This document shows, piece by piece, positions 34,558 to 42,311 of a DNA stretch of 64,000 nt (its first letter is position 1; every line of letters starts with the position of its first letter). Where the stretch lies: contig CAKKNE010000002.1 of the NCBI GenBank assembly GCA_918797485.1, forward strand, positions 3,066,501 to 3,130,500. The letters run 5' to 3'. The position numbers and the translations under genes are program-made. This stretch comes from Pelagomonas calceolata. Lineage: Eukaryota; Sar; Pelagophyceae; Pelagomonadales; Pelagomonadaceae. The notes under the pieces were generated by a model that was not told the origin of the DNA, ran no database searches, and worked only from the letters and a program-made list of their open reading frames with translations.

Positions 34558-34742
34558 GCCTGCTTTGCTTATACTCCCAAATTGACTGCTCAGGTGTGCA
34601 GTGGCACTGCCAGTGTCGATTCGTACGCAGCTGTGCGACCTTTTGCCCTTTTAGGTTTCAGGGCTGCAAAACGCTTCCTTTGCCCGCTTATTTTGGCCTT
34701 GTAGCGGTAGTAACGCACAAAAATGCCAAAGCATGCCAAGGA

Positions 34743-34766
34743 GCTAGCGACATGTAACACACTAGC
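34743..34766. promoter_or_regulatory. CTAG dyad (promoter motif candidate)
   Basis: A 24-bp copy, consensus-like on the minus strand: GCTAGTGTGTTACATGTCGC then TAGC. It is almost exactly midway between divergent starts at 34557 (minus) and 34957 (plus). Confidence 0.6.
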
Positions 34767-34956
34767 AAGCACGGGACGGCCTCCGCCGAGGCGGCTTACG
34801 CCAGGCGTGGTGCAGCAGGGCTCCTGGGAGCGAGGCGTGGCGCATCTCAACTATTGGGAGCGATCCGTCGTGCCGCCTCGCAGCCGCCGGACACGTCTGC
34901 AAGCTATAGGCTGTGAACAGCCAGTTTAGCAGCCAACAACAATAGCAGCCAAAACG

Positions 34957-37482
34957 ATGCAGCGGGGTTTCACGTCGAGCAGCCCGCGCGACAGCCAGGA
35001 GCGGCCGCGCAGCGTCGAACCGGCCGTACCCTTGAAGAGCGTGGTGCACAACCCCGGCACGTCTTCCTTGTTCCCGAGCTTCGCGAGCCTTTTTGACGAC
35101 GGCCCGGCTATTACACCTAGACATGCGCACGAGCTCAGCTTGCAAAGAGCCGTGACGAGTCAAGACGTGGCTCCCTTACTCAATTCAAGAATGAGAGAGC
35201 TCTACGCGCGCTTCAGCAACAATCAACCAGACGAGAACGTCGAGGACGAATCCACGCAACGGGAGCGTGCCGTGGCCGCGCGCAAAGCACTCCAGGACGT
35301 GCCGCGGAGCTTCTTTGCGGATGACGCGAGCTTTGAGCTCCAGAACGCGTCCAGTGCCTTCGCATCTAACTCATCTCTGGACGACGCCGAGCGAACAAAA
35401 CAACTGGACGAGGCCCAGGCCCACTTGGATGCGGTGGAAGGCGCTCTGGTAGCGCAGCTCCGCGATAGTTCCGACGACTTCTTTGACGCGCTCGGGGATT
35501 TCCGGGCGTTGTGGGGTCAGGTGTCGCGCACGGGCGCCCAAGTCCGGGCATTGAGGACGAAGCTGAGGGATACGCAGTCGGACGCCGTCGAGGGGACGAT
35601 GCGCGTGCCTCGGCTAGCTTGCAGACAATCTAATGTGGTGGCCTTCGCTAGTACGTTACGACAAGTGAAGGAGGTGCGAGACGCGTCGGAGAAAGCCAGA
35701 GCGCTCATGTTAGCTGAGGACTTCCCCGAGACGTGTCGCGTCATCCACGAGGCACGAGAGACGCTGGACGGCCCGCTCAAGGGTGTCGCCTGTTTAAAAC
35801 ATACGGCGCATCACCTCGCCCAATTCCAGGACCTAGCTTTGAGTTATATGGGCAACCAGTGGACGGCTTTAGCTGTCATCAACGCCTGGGACGGCGACGG
35901 TGGGGTGGGTCGGAGATCGGTTCCTGTCAGTAGAATAGCGCCGCTCGTCGAAGGTTTGCGGAGGGCAGGTCGATTACCTCAGGTTTTACAGAGGTATCGC
36001 CAACGCTTCGACGAGGACGCTAGAGATTTAGTGAAGACCGTGGTCTCAGAATGCGCGGGCGGAACTGATGATGACGTGTGCGGGGAAGTGGCCGCGGCGC
36101 GGCTGGCGGCGCTAGATGCGTCGGCCTTTCAAAGTTGTCTCGACTTGTGTCTGGAGCATCTTCTTGCGAGTGTTTGTGGCGCCGTGGCGTTACATAACGC
36201 TTTATCTGCATTACTTACATCTAGGGTGGACCCTACAGTACTAATCAAGAACGAGCCGCAAGCCCTTTCAGAGATAGAAGATGATGATTTGGTGCGGAAC
36301 TCGAGGGACGGCGTGGGCGAGTTGTGCGAGGGCGTCCTGAAACGCGTCGGGCGGCTGGTGCAGCTCCGGAAAGAGCAAAATGCTCGCCTCAAGCAGTCGG
36401 AGTTACGGAGAGTGTGGGCCTCGTCCCTAGCTTTCGCTTCATCAATAGAACGGGCCACGGGCGAGCCCGCCTTCGCGCTTCGAAGCGCTCTCGTGGCTCA
36501 GGCTCGGGCGTTTCTCGAGAAGAGGCACTCCGACGCGAAGGCGGCATTAGTAGCGTGCCTAGACGCGGAACGCTGGGCCCAGGCCGACGTGACGCCGGAA
36601 CGACAGTCACGGTTGGATCGGTTGAGCCAAGGTTTAACAAATGACGAGGATGATACCGTGTCTGATGTGACACCGCCGGCGCGAGACAAACGGAGTCTAC
36701 GAGCAGCAAACGTCGAAGGGCGCACGTATAAATGTGTGTGGAGTGGTCTGGTGCTGCTGGATCGCATTCTGGATGCGTTAGGTGCTGCGGCAGCCTTCCC
36801 TGTGATTGCCTCGGAGGCGACCGCGTGCGTCGTCGACCTAGCTAGATTCTTCGAAAGTAGAACTAGACAGTTAGTGCTGTTCGCGGGGGCTCTACATTCC
36901 TCGGCTCGCCTGAGAACTATAACAGCAAAGCATCTAGGATTGGCCTCGCAATCATTAAATTTGATCGAAGCTTTATTGCCGCACGTCCGAGCCGCTCTCT
37001 CGGACGCCTTGCAGAACAACGACTCCGAGCTGTTGAAGGAGGTCGATGCTGTTTCTAGAGATTATGCTGATCATCATCGGAAGATCCTGGCGAAATTCTC
37101 CACAATTATTGGCGAGGTCGTCGACGCCGCCGGCGCGTCTCTATCTCAATTCTCCTACGCTGCTTGCAGTGGCGAGGCGCCGTTCGCGCCTTTTGTGAGT
37201 GACGTGGCGAAGAATTTGACTGCCTTGCATGGAGTATTAGCGAAGCAACTCCCACCTTCGCAGCTCGAGGAGGTCTGTGGGGACATCTTTTCGTTGTTGT
37301 CCGTGCGGCTTCCCTTGTTGTTCCGGCCGGCGATTCCTTCCTCTTCCGAAGCGAAGGAGAGGTTGGTTGAGGATCTGAACTTTTTGAGGAGAGCGGCGAA
37401 GGAGTTAGATTCGGCCGCGGCGGAGAAATTGAGGCTGGACGCGTTCGTCGCCGAGGTGCGGGAGGGTAATAAGCCGTCGTAA
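34957..37482 (+). CDS. VPS54: GARP complex subunit VPS54
   Basis: An 841-residue ORF from ATG 34957. The N-terminal half has the Vps54 pattern: VPRSFFADDASFELQNASSA, a coiled region with DSSDDFFDALGDFRALWGQV, LRTKLRDTQSD, then LACRQSNVVAFASTLRQVKEVRDA and DFPETCRVIHEARETLDGPL. The C-terminal half matches the Vps54 C-terminal helical domain: RFFESRTRQLVLFAGALHSS, LRTITAKHLGLASQSLNLIEALLPHV, FSTIIGEVVDAAG. VPS54 tethers endosome-derived vesicles at the trans-Golgi together with VPS51-53. It is shorter than the human protein (just under 1000 residues), mainly in the N-terminal and linker regions. It lies next to the golgin gene at 38359-40740, another trans-Golgi tether. Confidence 0.88.
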   Translation: MQRGFTSSSPRDSQERPRSVEPAVPLKSVVHNPGTSSLFPSFASLFDDGPAITPRHAHELSLQRAVTSQDVAPLLNSRMRELYARFSNNQPDENVEDESTQRERAVAARKALQDVPRSFFADDASFELQNASSAFASNSSLDDAERTKQLDEAQAHLDAVEGALVAQLRDSSDDFFDALGDFRALWGQVSRTGAQVRALRTKLRDTQSDAVEGTMRVPRLACRQSNVVAFASTLRQVKEVRDASEKARALMLAEDFPETCRVIHEARETLDGPLKGVACLKHTAHHLAQFQDLALSYMGNQWTALAVINAWDGDGGVGRRSVPVSRIAPLVEGLRRAGRLPQVLQRYRQRFDEDARDLVKTVVSECAGGTDDDVCGEVAAARLAALDASAFQSCLDLCLEHLLASVCGAVALHNALSALLTSRVDPTVLIKNEPQALSEIEDDDLVRNSRDGVGELCEGVLKRVGRLVQLRKEQNARLKQSELRRVWASSLAFASSIERATGEPAFALRSALVAQARAFLEKRHSDAKAALVACLDAERWAQADVTPERQSRLDRLSQGLTNDEDDTVSDVTPPARDKRSLRAANVEGRTYKCVWSGLVLLDRILDALGAAAAFPVIASEATACVVDLARFFESRTRQLVLFAGALHSSARLRTITAKHLGLASQSLNLIEALLPHVRAALSDALQNNDSELLKEVDAVSRDYADHHRKILAKFSTIIGEVVDAAGASLSQFSYAACSGEAPFAPFVSDVAKNLTALHGVLAKQLPPSQLEEVCGDIFSLLSVRLPLLFRPAIPSSSEAKERLVEDLNFLRRAAKELDSAAAEKLRLDAFVAEVREGNKPS

Positions 37483-37678
37483 TTTATCACAACACGTCGC
37501 GTCGACGGCGCGGGGGTGGAGACTCCGGATGCCACGAGCTTCGTTCGGGTTCGCCTGTTTCGAGCCGGCGCCGCGGAGAGCTGGCGGAAAAAGGAGCCAT
37601 AAAGGGTCCGCTCACTGCGCCAATAGCAAGCGCGACGCGCCTAGGCAGCAGCTCGCACGCCGCCGCCGCGCCGCAAGA

Positions 37679-38362
37679 ATGGGCTGCTGCGGGTCCAGGA
37701 CAAGCGATGTGGCCCCCCGCGACGACGACCTGGAGCGCGAGACGAGCGCCTTCACGCCCCAGAAACTGAAATTGCTCCGCGAGACGCTCTCGCCGCCGCG
37801 CCGCGAAAAGCGCGGGAGCGCCTGCGGCCGGGCCTGCAAGGCCTTGTTTCTGATTACGCTCGTCGCCGCGGCGGCGTTTTCCGGCGCCGCCGCCGCGGGC
37901 AGCTTCGACTCGTTTTGCTTGGGTGCCGCGCCGCTGCCCAAGCGGGGCAGCAGCCGGGCGCCCATGGTCGAGAGTCGCGCCGAGGCCGCGGTCGGTCTCC
38001 GCAGCGGCGAGGCCTTCTGTTCAGCGGTCGATGTGGGCCGCACCGCCGTGGGTATCGGTCGGAAGGGCCTAGGCTACCTGCCGCCGCTCCCGGCCTTCAT
38101 CACGCGGCGGGTGCCCGCGCCGGTCCGGACGCTCTGGGACTGGGTCGCCGGCGGCGAGGAGCCCGCGGCGCCCGCCAAGGCCGCGCCACCACCGAGGCCG
38201 AAGCCGGAAGCGAAGCCGCCGGCCGCGAAGCCTGCGAAGCCTGCCGCAAAACCAGGCGCGAAGAAGCCACAGAAGCCTCGGCGGACCTCAAAACCAGCCG
38301 CGTCGTCCGCCGAGTTCCTTCGCAACGCAGCGAGGTCTAGCAAGCCTAAGGAAAGTTCCTAA
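37679..38362 (+). CDS. Dually acylated membrane protein with Lys/Pro/Ala tail
   Basis: I chose ATG 37679 because it gives MGCCGSRTSD, a textbook N-myristoylation plus palmitoylation signal; an in-frame ATG at 37529 only adds an Arg-rich stretch. The product is 227 residues. A membrane helix (ALFLITLVAAAAFSGAAAAG) lies near residues 60-80. The middle (residues 95-160) contains VGLRSGEAFCSAVDVGRTAVGIGRKGLGYL. The last 70 residues are Pro/Ala/Lys-rich (KPAAKPGAKKPQKPRRTSKP), H1-histone-like in composition. Function unknown. Its TAA overlaps the stop codon of the convergent golgin gene. Confidence 0.7.
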   Translation: MGCCGSRTSDVAPRDDDLERETSAFTPQKLKLLRETLSPPRREKRGSACGRACKALFLITLVAAAAFSGAAAAGSFDSFCLGAAPLPKRGSSRAPMVESRAEAAVGLRSGEAFCSAVDVGRTAVGIGRKGLGYLPPLPAFITRRVPAPVRTLWDWVAGGEEPAAPAKAAPPPRPKPEAKPPAAKPAKPAAKPGAKKPQKPRRTSKPAASSAEFLRNAARSSKPKESS

Positions 38363-40740
38363 GAGAGATCTAGCGCCGCGAGCGTCGCCGCGCGCTCGTC
38401 GCCCGGCGGCAGCTTGAGGACCTGCTGCAGCACGGGGAGCAGCTGGCGCTTGAGCTGCGCGTTGGGCGTCGACAGGAAGCACACGATCGTCGTCCGCAGG
38501 TACTCGAGCTGCTCGCCGTCCAACCCGGCGTCGACGGCCGCCTGCCTCAACACCGCGTCCCGCCGCAGCTCGTCTTGCTGCGCCGCCGCGTCCGTCGCGA
38601 GCTTGTGCGCCTCGGACGCGACGGCGCGCAGCAGCCCGAGACCCTCGGAGCGCCGCCGCACGGCCTCCACCAAAGCCTGCAGCCGCGCCTCGACACTTGT
38701 CAGCGCTTCCCGGTCCCGCTGCGCCCGCGCAGATGACTCGTCGTTGCATCGCCGCAGCTCGTCCCTTAACTCTTCCGCGTCGTCCTCCAGTGCTTTAACC
38801 AACTGCCGCGCCGCCGCCAATTCGTCGGCCCGCCGCTGCAGCTCCGCGGCCGTCGCCGGGCTCACGACGCCGCCGGCGTTTTCCGCGGCCGCTTCCAGGA
38901 GCGCGGCGGCGAACTCGCCTCCACTGCCAGTGCTGCCCAGCGCCTCGATGTTCGACTCGACCTGCTCGTGCGGCAGGTGTAGTAAAGAACGTAAAACAGG
39001 CAACAACCTTCGCACCGTCGCCGCGTCCGGCGCGCCGCCTCTCGGTGGCAAGGCCGTCCTCACGACTGATTTAAGGTACTCGACGGCGCCCTTCTCCTTG
39101 CCGTTTCTTCCGTTGGTCTCCACGAAGGCCTCGCGCGCCTCCCGCGTCGCCCGCCGCGCCGCGAGCAATTCCCCGTCCCGGTCGCCCACTTGCTTCTCCA
39201 GCCGTCCCGCCGACGACCGCAACTCCGCCACCCTAGCTTCAAGCAGCTTCTTGTCCCGTACCGCACTTCGTAATAAACCTCGCAGCTCCGCGGCGTCGCG
39301 ATCCTTCGCGTCGAGGTCCCGCGCGATCCTTAGTCTGTCTTGCGCCTCATCTGCATTCGTCCGCGCCATTCTTTCAGCTTGGGCCGCGCGTCTTTCAGAA
39401 GCCGCGACGCGCTCCCGCAGCTCCGAACACTCTCGTTGGTCGTCGCGGTGCTGCCGTTCTCGGGCATCCACCCTTGCCCTCTGTGCTCTGGCCGACGCGG
39501 CCGCCGCTCGTCTAGCGGCATCTAAGCTGAGCTTGGCCGCTCTCAATTCTTCCGTCGCCCTCGTGTTATTTGAGGAGGACGCCTTGAGAGTCTCGATCTC
39601 GTTGCGCGCGGCTTCGAGCTCGCTCCGGAGCTGCTCCGCCCTTCGCTTCTCGCGCCGCAGCGACGCGACCTCGGCCTGCAGACTATCGACTTCTCGCAAA
39701 GCCACGGCCTCGAGCTCGGCGGCACACGCGTCGCGCTCGTTCTGCGCCGCCCTGGCAGCTTGTTGAGCGTCCGCGCGCGCGACGCGGTGCCTTTCCAGCT
39801 CCGCATCACTTCGAGCCTTGTCCCGCCTCAACGTCAGGACCTCCGCTTCTAAACGAGCGGCGTCGGCGGCCCGCGCGGCCGCTTCACCTTCCCAGGCCCT
39901 TTCTTGTTGTTGAGTACCTCGTGTGACCGTCGTGCCGCGGAGCATCGCCGTGAGCGAACTGCGCGGCGGCGAGGGCGGCGGCTTTGGTGCCTTCGGCTTG
40001 GGTTTGGGCTTGGGTGGTGTTGGCGGCGGCGCCTTCAGTGAGGGCGCCGGCTTCGGTTTTGCCTTGGGCTTCGGCGCGGGCGGGGTGCCATCGTCCTTCT
40101 TGACCTTGTTGTCAGGCAACCGATGGACGGCGCCCGTGCCGTCCTCGGTCACGGAGTACGTGCCGTCTCCATTCACAGAAGTCACAATTCCCCGGTGCAC
40201 GGACTTGTCGGGCAGCCTAAAACGCGCGCGGTCGCCTGTTGCCAAAGTTCGCGGCGACGAGGCGGGCGGCGGCGGCGGCGCAGGCGCTTCCTTGGGCGCT
40301 TCCGGGGCTGCGGCCGGCGCTTCTGCCGGCGTCGCCGCTTCCGCGAGAGCTTCATTAGCCTCCTCTTCCGCCGGCGCGAGCCCCAAACTGCCACCTACGG
40401 TCTGCGCGTCCTTCTTGATGCGCTCGCCGGCGGCCACGAAGAAGTCGCGCGAGCTCGACAGCAGGGCCTCGGACTTTTGACGCATCAATTCCGTCTTCTC
40501 GCCGACGCTTTCGCCGAGCGCGGCGACGTTCTCGATGAGGCCCGGTCCCTCGTCCTCGACTGGTTCCGGCGTGTCATCAACGGCGGCGGGCGTCACCGTT
40601 TGAGTCTCGCTCCGCGTCGGCGGCAGCGCCGGTAAGGGTTCGCGCTTCTCGCACCCGACCTCTTCCTGGAGGTTATCCAGGTTCAGGCCGTGCTCGGACA
40701 GGTCCTTGGCCGCATTTTTTAAATCTTGGAAGAAAGACAT
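38359..40740 (-). CDS. Golgin-like coiled-coil protein with two GRIP-like domains
   Basis: I chose ATG 40740 (MSFFQDLKNAAKDLSEHG); the frame extends five codons further without an ATG. The product is 793 residues. A Tudor/SH3-like segment at about 163-215 (LATGDRARFRLPDKSVHRGIV, DGTYSVTEDG) is followed by Pro/Lys-rich linkers, then coiled coil (residues about 265-545). A GRIP-type block lies at 553-598 (VEYLKSVVRTAL, RRLLPVLRSLLHLPHEQVESN). More coiled coil follows, and a second GRIP-type block ends the protein at 743-787 (LEYLRTTIVCFLSTPNAQLKRQ, LLPVLQQVLKLPPGDE). GRIP domains recruit golgins to the trans-Golgi through Arl1; the key Tyr is present in both blocks (EYL). It probably acts as a vesicle tether. 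Confidence 0.78.
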   Translation of the reverse strand: MSFFQDLKNAAKDLSEHGLNLDNLQEEVGCEKREPLPALPPTRSETQTVTPAAVDDTPEPVEDEGPGLIENVAALGESVGEKTELMRQKSEALLSSSRDFFVAAGERIKKDAQTVGGSLGLAPAEEEANEALAEAATPAEAPAAAPEAPKEAPAPPPPPASSPRTLATGDRARFRLPDKSVHRGIVTSVNGDGTYSVTEDGTGAVHRLPDNKVKKDDGTPPAPKPKAKPKPAPSLKAPPPTPPKPKPKPKAPKPPPSPPRSSLTAMLRGTTVTRGTQQQERAWEGEAAARAADAARLEAEVLTLRRDKARSDAELERHRVARADAQQAARAAQNERDACAAELEAVALREVDSLQAEVASLRREKRRAEQLRSELEAARNEIETLKASSSNNTRATEELRAAKLSLDAARRAAAASARAQRARVDARERQHRDDQRECSELRERVAASERRAAQAERMARTNADEAQDRLRIARDLDAKDRDAAELRGLLRSAVRDKKLLEARVAELRSSAGRLEKQVGDRDGELLAARRATREAREAFVETNGRNGKEKGAVEYLKSVVRTALPPRGGAPDAATVRRLLPVLRSLLHLPHEQVESNIEALGSTGSGGEFAAALLEAAAENAGGVVSPATAAELQRRADELAAARQLVKALEDDAEELRDELRRCNDESSARAQRDREALTSVEARLQALVEAVRRRSEGLGLLRAVASEAHKLATDAAAQQDELRRDAVLRQAAVDAGLDGEQLEYLRTTIVCFLSTPNAQLKRQLLPVLQQVLKLPPGDERAATLAALDLS

Positions 40741-40931
40741 CCTTCGCGCCGGCAAAAATACTGAATTTTATGTGGGGCTGTTTTGGGCCTGCACTGCCGA
40801 GGCCGCCCTCTAGGACTGCTTTTATCTGAGGGCTGGCGCTGTGCAGTATAGATACGAACGTCTGCGGCAGTGTAACCCCGCCAGCAAGCTACGCAATGCA
40901 CCGATTTGTGTCGCGCTGCCGATGGCAAAAG

Positions 40932-40953
40932 TCTAGAGCGCGAGTGCGCTAGC
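40932..40953. promoter_or_regulatory. CTAG dyad (promoter motif candidate)
   Basis: A 22-bp copy: TCTAG, AGCGCGAGTGCG, CTAGC. It lies between divergent starts at 40740 (minus) and 41307 (plus). The spacer is GC-rich and lacks the TTAC core, so this copy is weaker. Confidence 0.45.
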
Positions 40954-41306
40954 TAGTCCGCTCGGCCTGCCGTCCCCGCGGATTATGCGTCTTATCGTGT
41001 CGAAAGACGTCTTCCGACAGGTCATTGGAAAGCTGACCGACACCCCCGGGCCATGCTCGGCCGGCCAGCAGCTTGTCCGCCGCGAAATTGCTAAAACTGC
41101 GCGCTGCAGCATTTCTGCCCAATCGTTCTTTTTCAGCTGCGGTAGATACGCATCTATCAGAACCGCGACTGTCTCTGATCCAACGAGCAACAGCAGCCAA
41201 AGCACATAGATCCAGCCTGCTTTCCAGCAGCCAGCGCGACGCACACGACTGCCGAGCGCGACGCACACGACTGCCGCCCGACTGCCGCAGCACCCCAAAA
41301 CCAACC

Positions 41307-41894
41307 ATGTCCAAGTTCCGCTTCGGCGCGCCCTCGCCCAAGCAGTTCATCGAGAAGCTCGCCGCCAACGACGCGTCCACGACCTCGGTCGACCTCTCGA
41401 ACAACGCTTTATTCAAGATGAAGGCCTACGAATACACGGGCCAGTTGGTAGCCGCCCTCAAGAAGAACACGCACTGCACTTCCTTAATTTTGAAGAGCAA
41501 TGAGATCGGCAACGCGGAATGTACGTATCTGAAGGAATTGCTACTCACGAACACGTCACTCACGACCTTGGATTTGGAGGGCAACAAGATCGACTCGGAG
41601 GGGGCGAAATTAATAGCGGAAGGCATCCAGAAGAACAAGACCCTCACTACTTTGATATTACTGTCGAACGGAAGCTTCGGCGAGGGCTGCATGGATTCCT
41701 GGTTGGCCGCATTTAACGACAACGTCACGCTCACGACGCTCAAGTGGCGCCTCGACTCGCGCAAGTCCTTCAAGCTCAACAAGGACATCACGCGCAACAA
41801 CTCCATCGTCAAGTGGCGCGCCGACGGCAAGGACTGGGAGACGCTGTTACCGGACCACCTCAAGCCGGCGCGGCTCCGCGGCGCCGCCCAATAA
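41307..41894 (+). CDS. Leucine-rich-repeat protein (ribonuclease-inhibitor type)
   Basis: ATG 41307 (ACC-ATG context); 195 residues. Residues 15-140 contain RI-type LRRs: TTSVDLSNNALFKMKAYEYTGQL, HCTSLILKSNEIGNAECTYLKEL, SLTTLDLEGNKIDSEGAKLIAEG, TLTTLILLSNGSFGEGCMDSWLAAF. It ends with KWRLDSRKSFKLNKDITRNNSIVKW, a further degenerate repeat. This type forms protein-binding arcs. Unusually for this window it is Lys/Asn-rich and Arg-poor. The open frame upstream of 41307 has no ATG. The specific partner is unknown. Confidence 0.8.
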   Translation: MSKFRFGAPSPKQFIEKLAANDASTTSVDLSNNALFKMKAYEYTGQLVAALKKNTHCTSLILKSNEIGNAECTYLKELLLTNTSLTTLDLEGNKIDSEGAKLIAEGIQKNKTLTTLILLSNGSFGEGCMDSWLAAFNDNVTLTTLKWRLDSRKSFKLNKDITRNNSIVKWRADGKDWETLLPDHLKPARLRGAAQ

Positions 41895-42042
41895 GCTCTG
41901 TGAAATGATCGGCTGTTCTATTCCTCTTCTCGCGTCGACGGCGTGCGGCCTCGGCGCTGCGCCGTCTCGGAGTGCGACGGAATCGTGCGCCGCGGCGAGG
42001 CGTTGTGGTCGGGTTTACTCGGCTTGTTTTGTGTTCGGTTGG

Positions 42043-42060
42043 TACGGTTAGGACTAGTGG
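42043..42060 (+). repeat. TAGGACTAGT-type element upstream of the SMG1 dyad
   Basis: TACGGTTAGGACTAGTGG, related to the end of the 27-bp tandem repeats at 15425-15480. It lies 17 bp before the dyad at 42078. Confidence 0.5.
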
Positions 42061-42077
42061 ACGCTGCGAGCCGGTGA

Positions 42078-42099
42078 GCTAGCGTGTAAGACCACTAGC
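42078..42099. promoter_or_regulatory. CTAG dyad (promoter motif candidate)
   Basis: A 22-bp copy; on the minus strand GCTAGTGGTCTTACACGCTA then GC. It lies 213 bp upstream of the SMG1 start. Confidence 0.6.
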
Positions 42100-42311
42100 A
42101 AAAGGACAAAAAGCAAGCAAGCGAGGGCTGGCTTTGAGCTAGCGCCTCAGCGCCTGTGGCTCGTGCAAAAGCATGGCGTTCCACACGTCGCACGACAGCA
42201 GCCATGACGCACCAGCAAACAAACGACGAGGCATGAGACAAGAGCATGGGTGAGCTGCTGCAGTAGCTGCGGAGACAGGCACTGCTGCCAAGCACTCACA
42301 CGACAGCGGCG

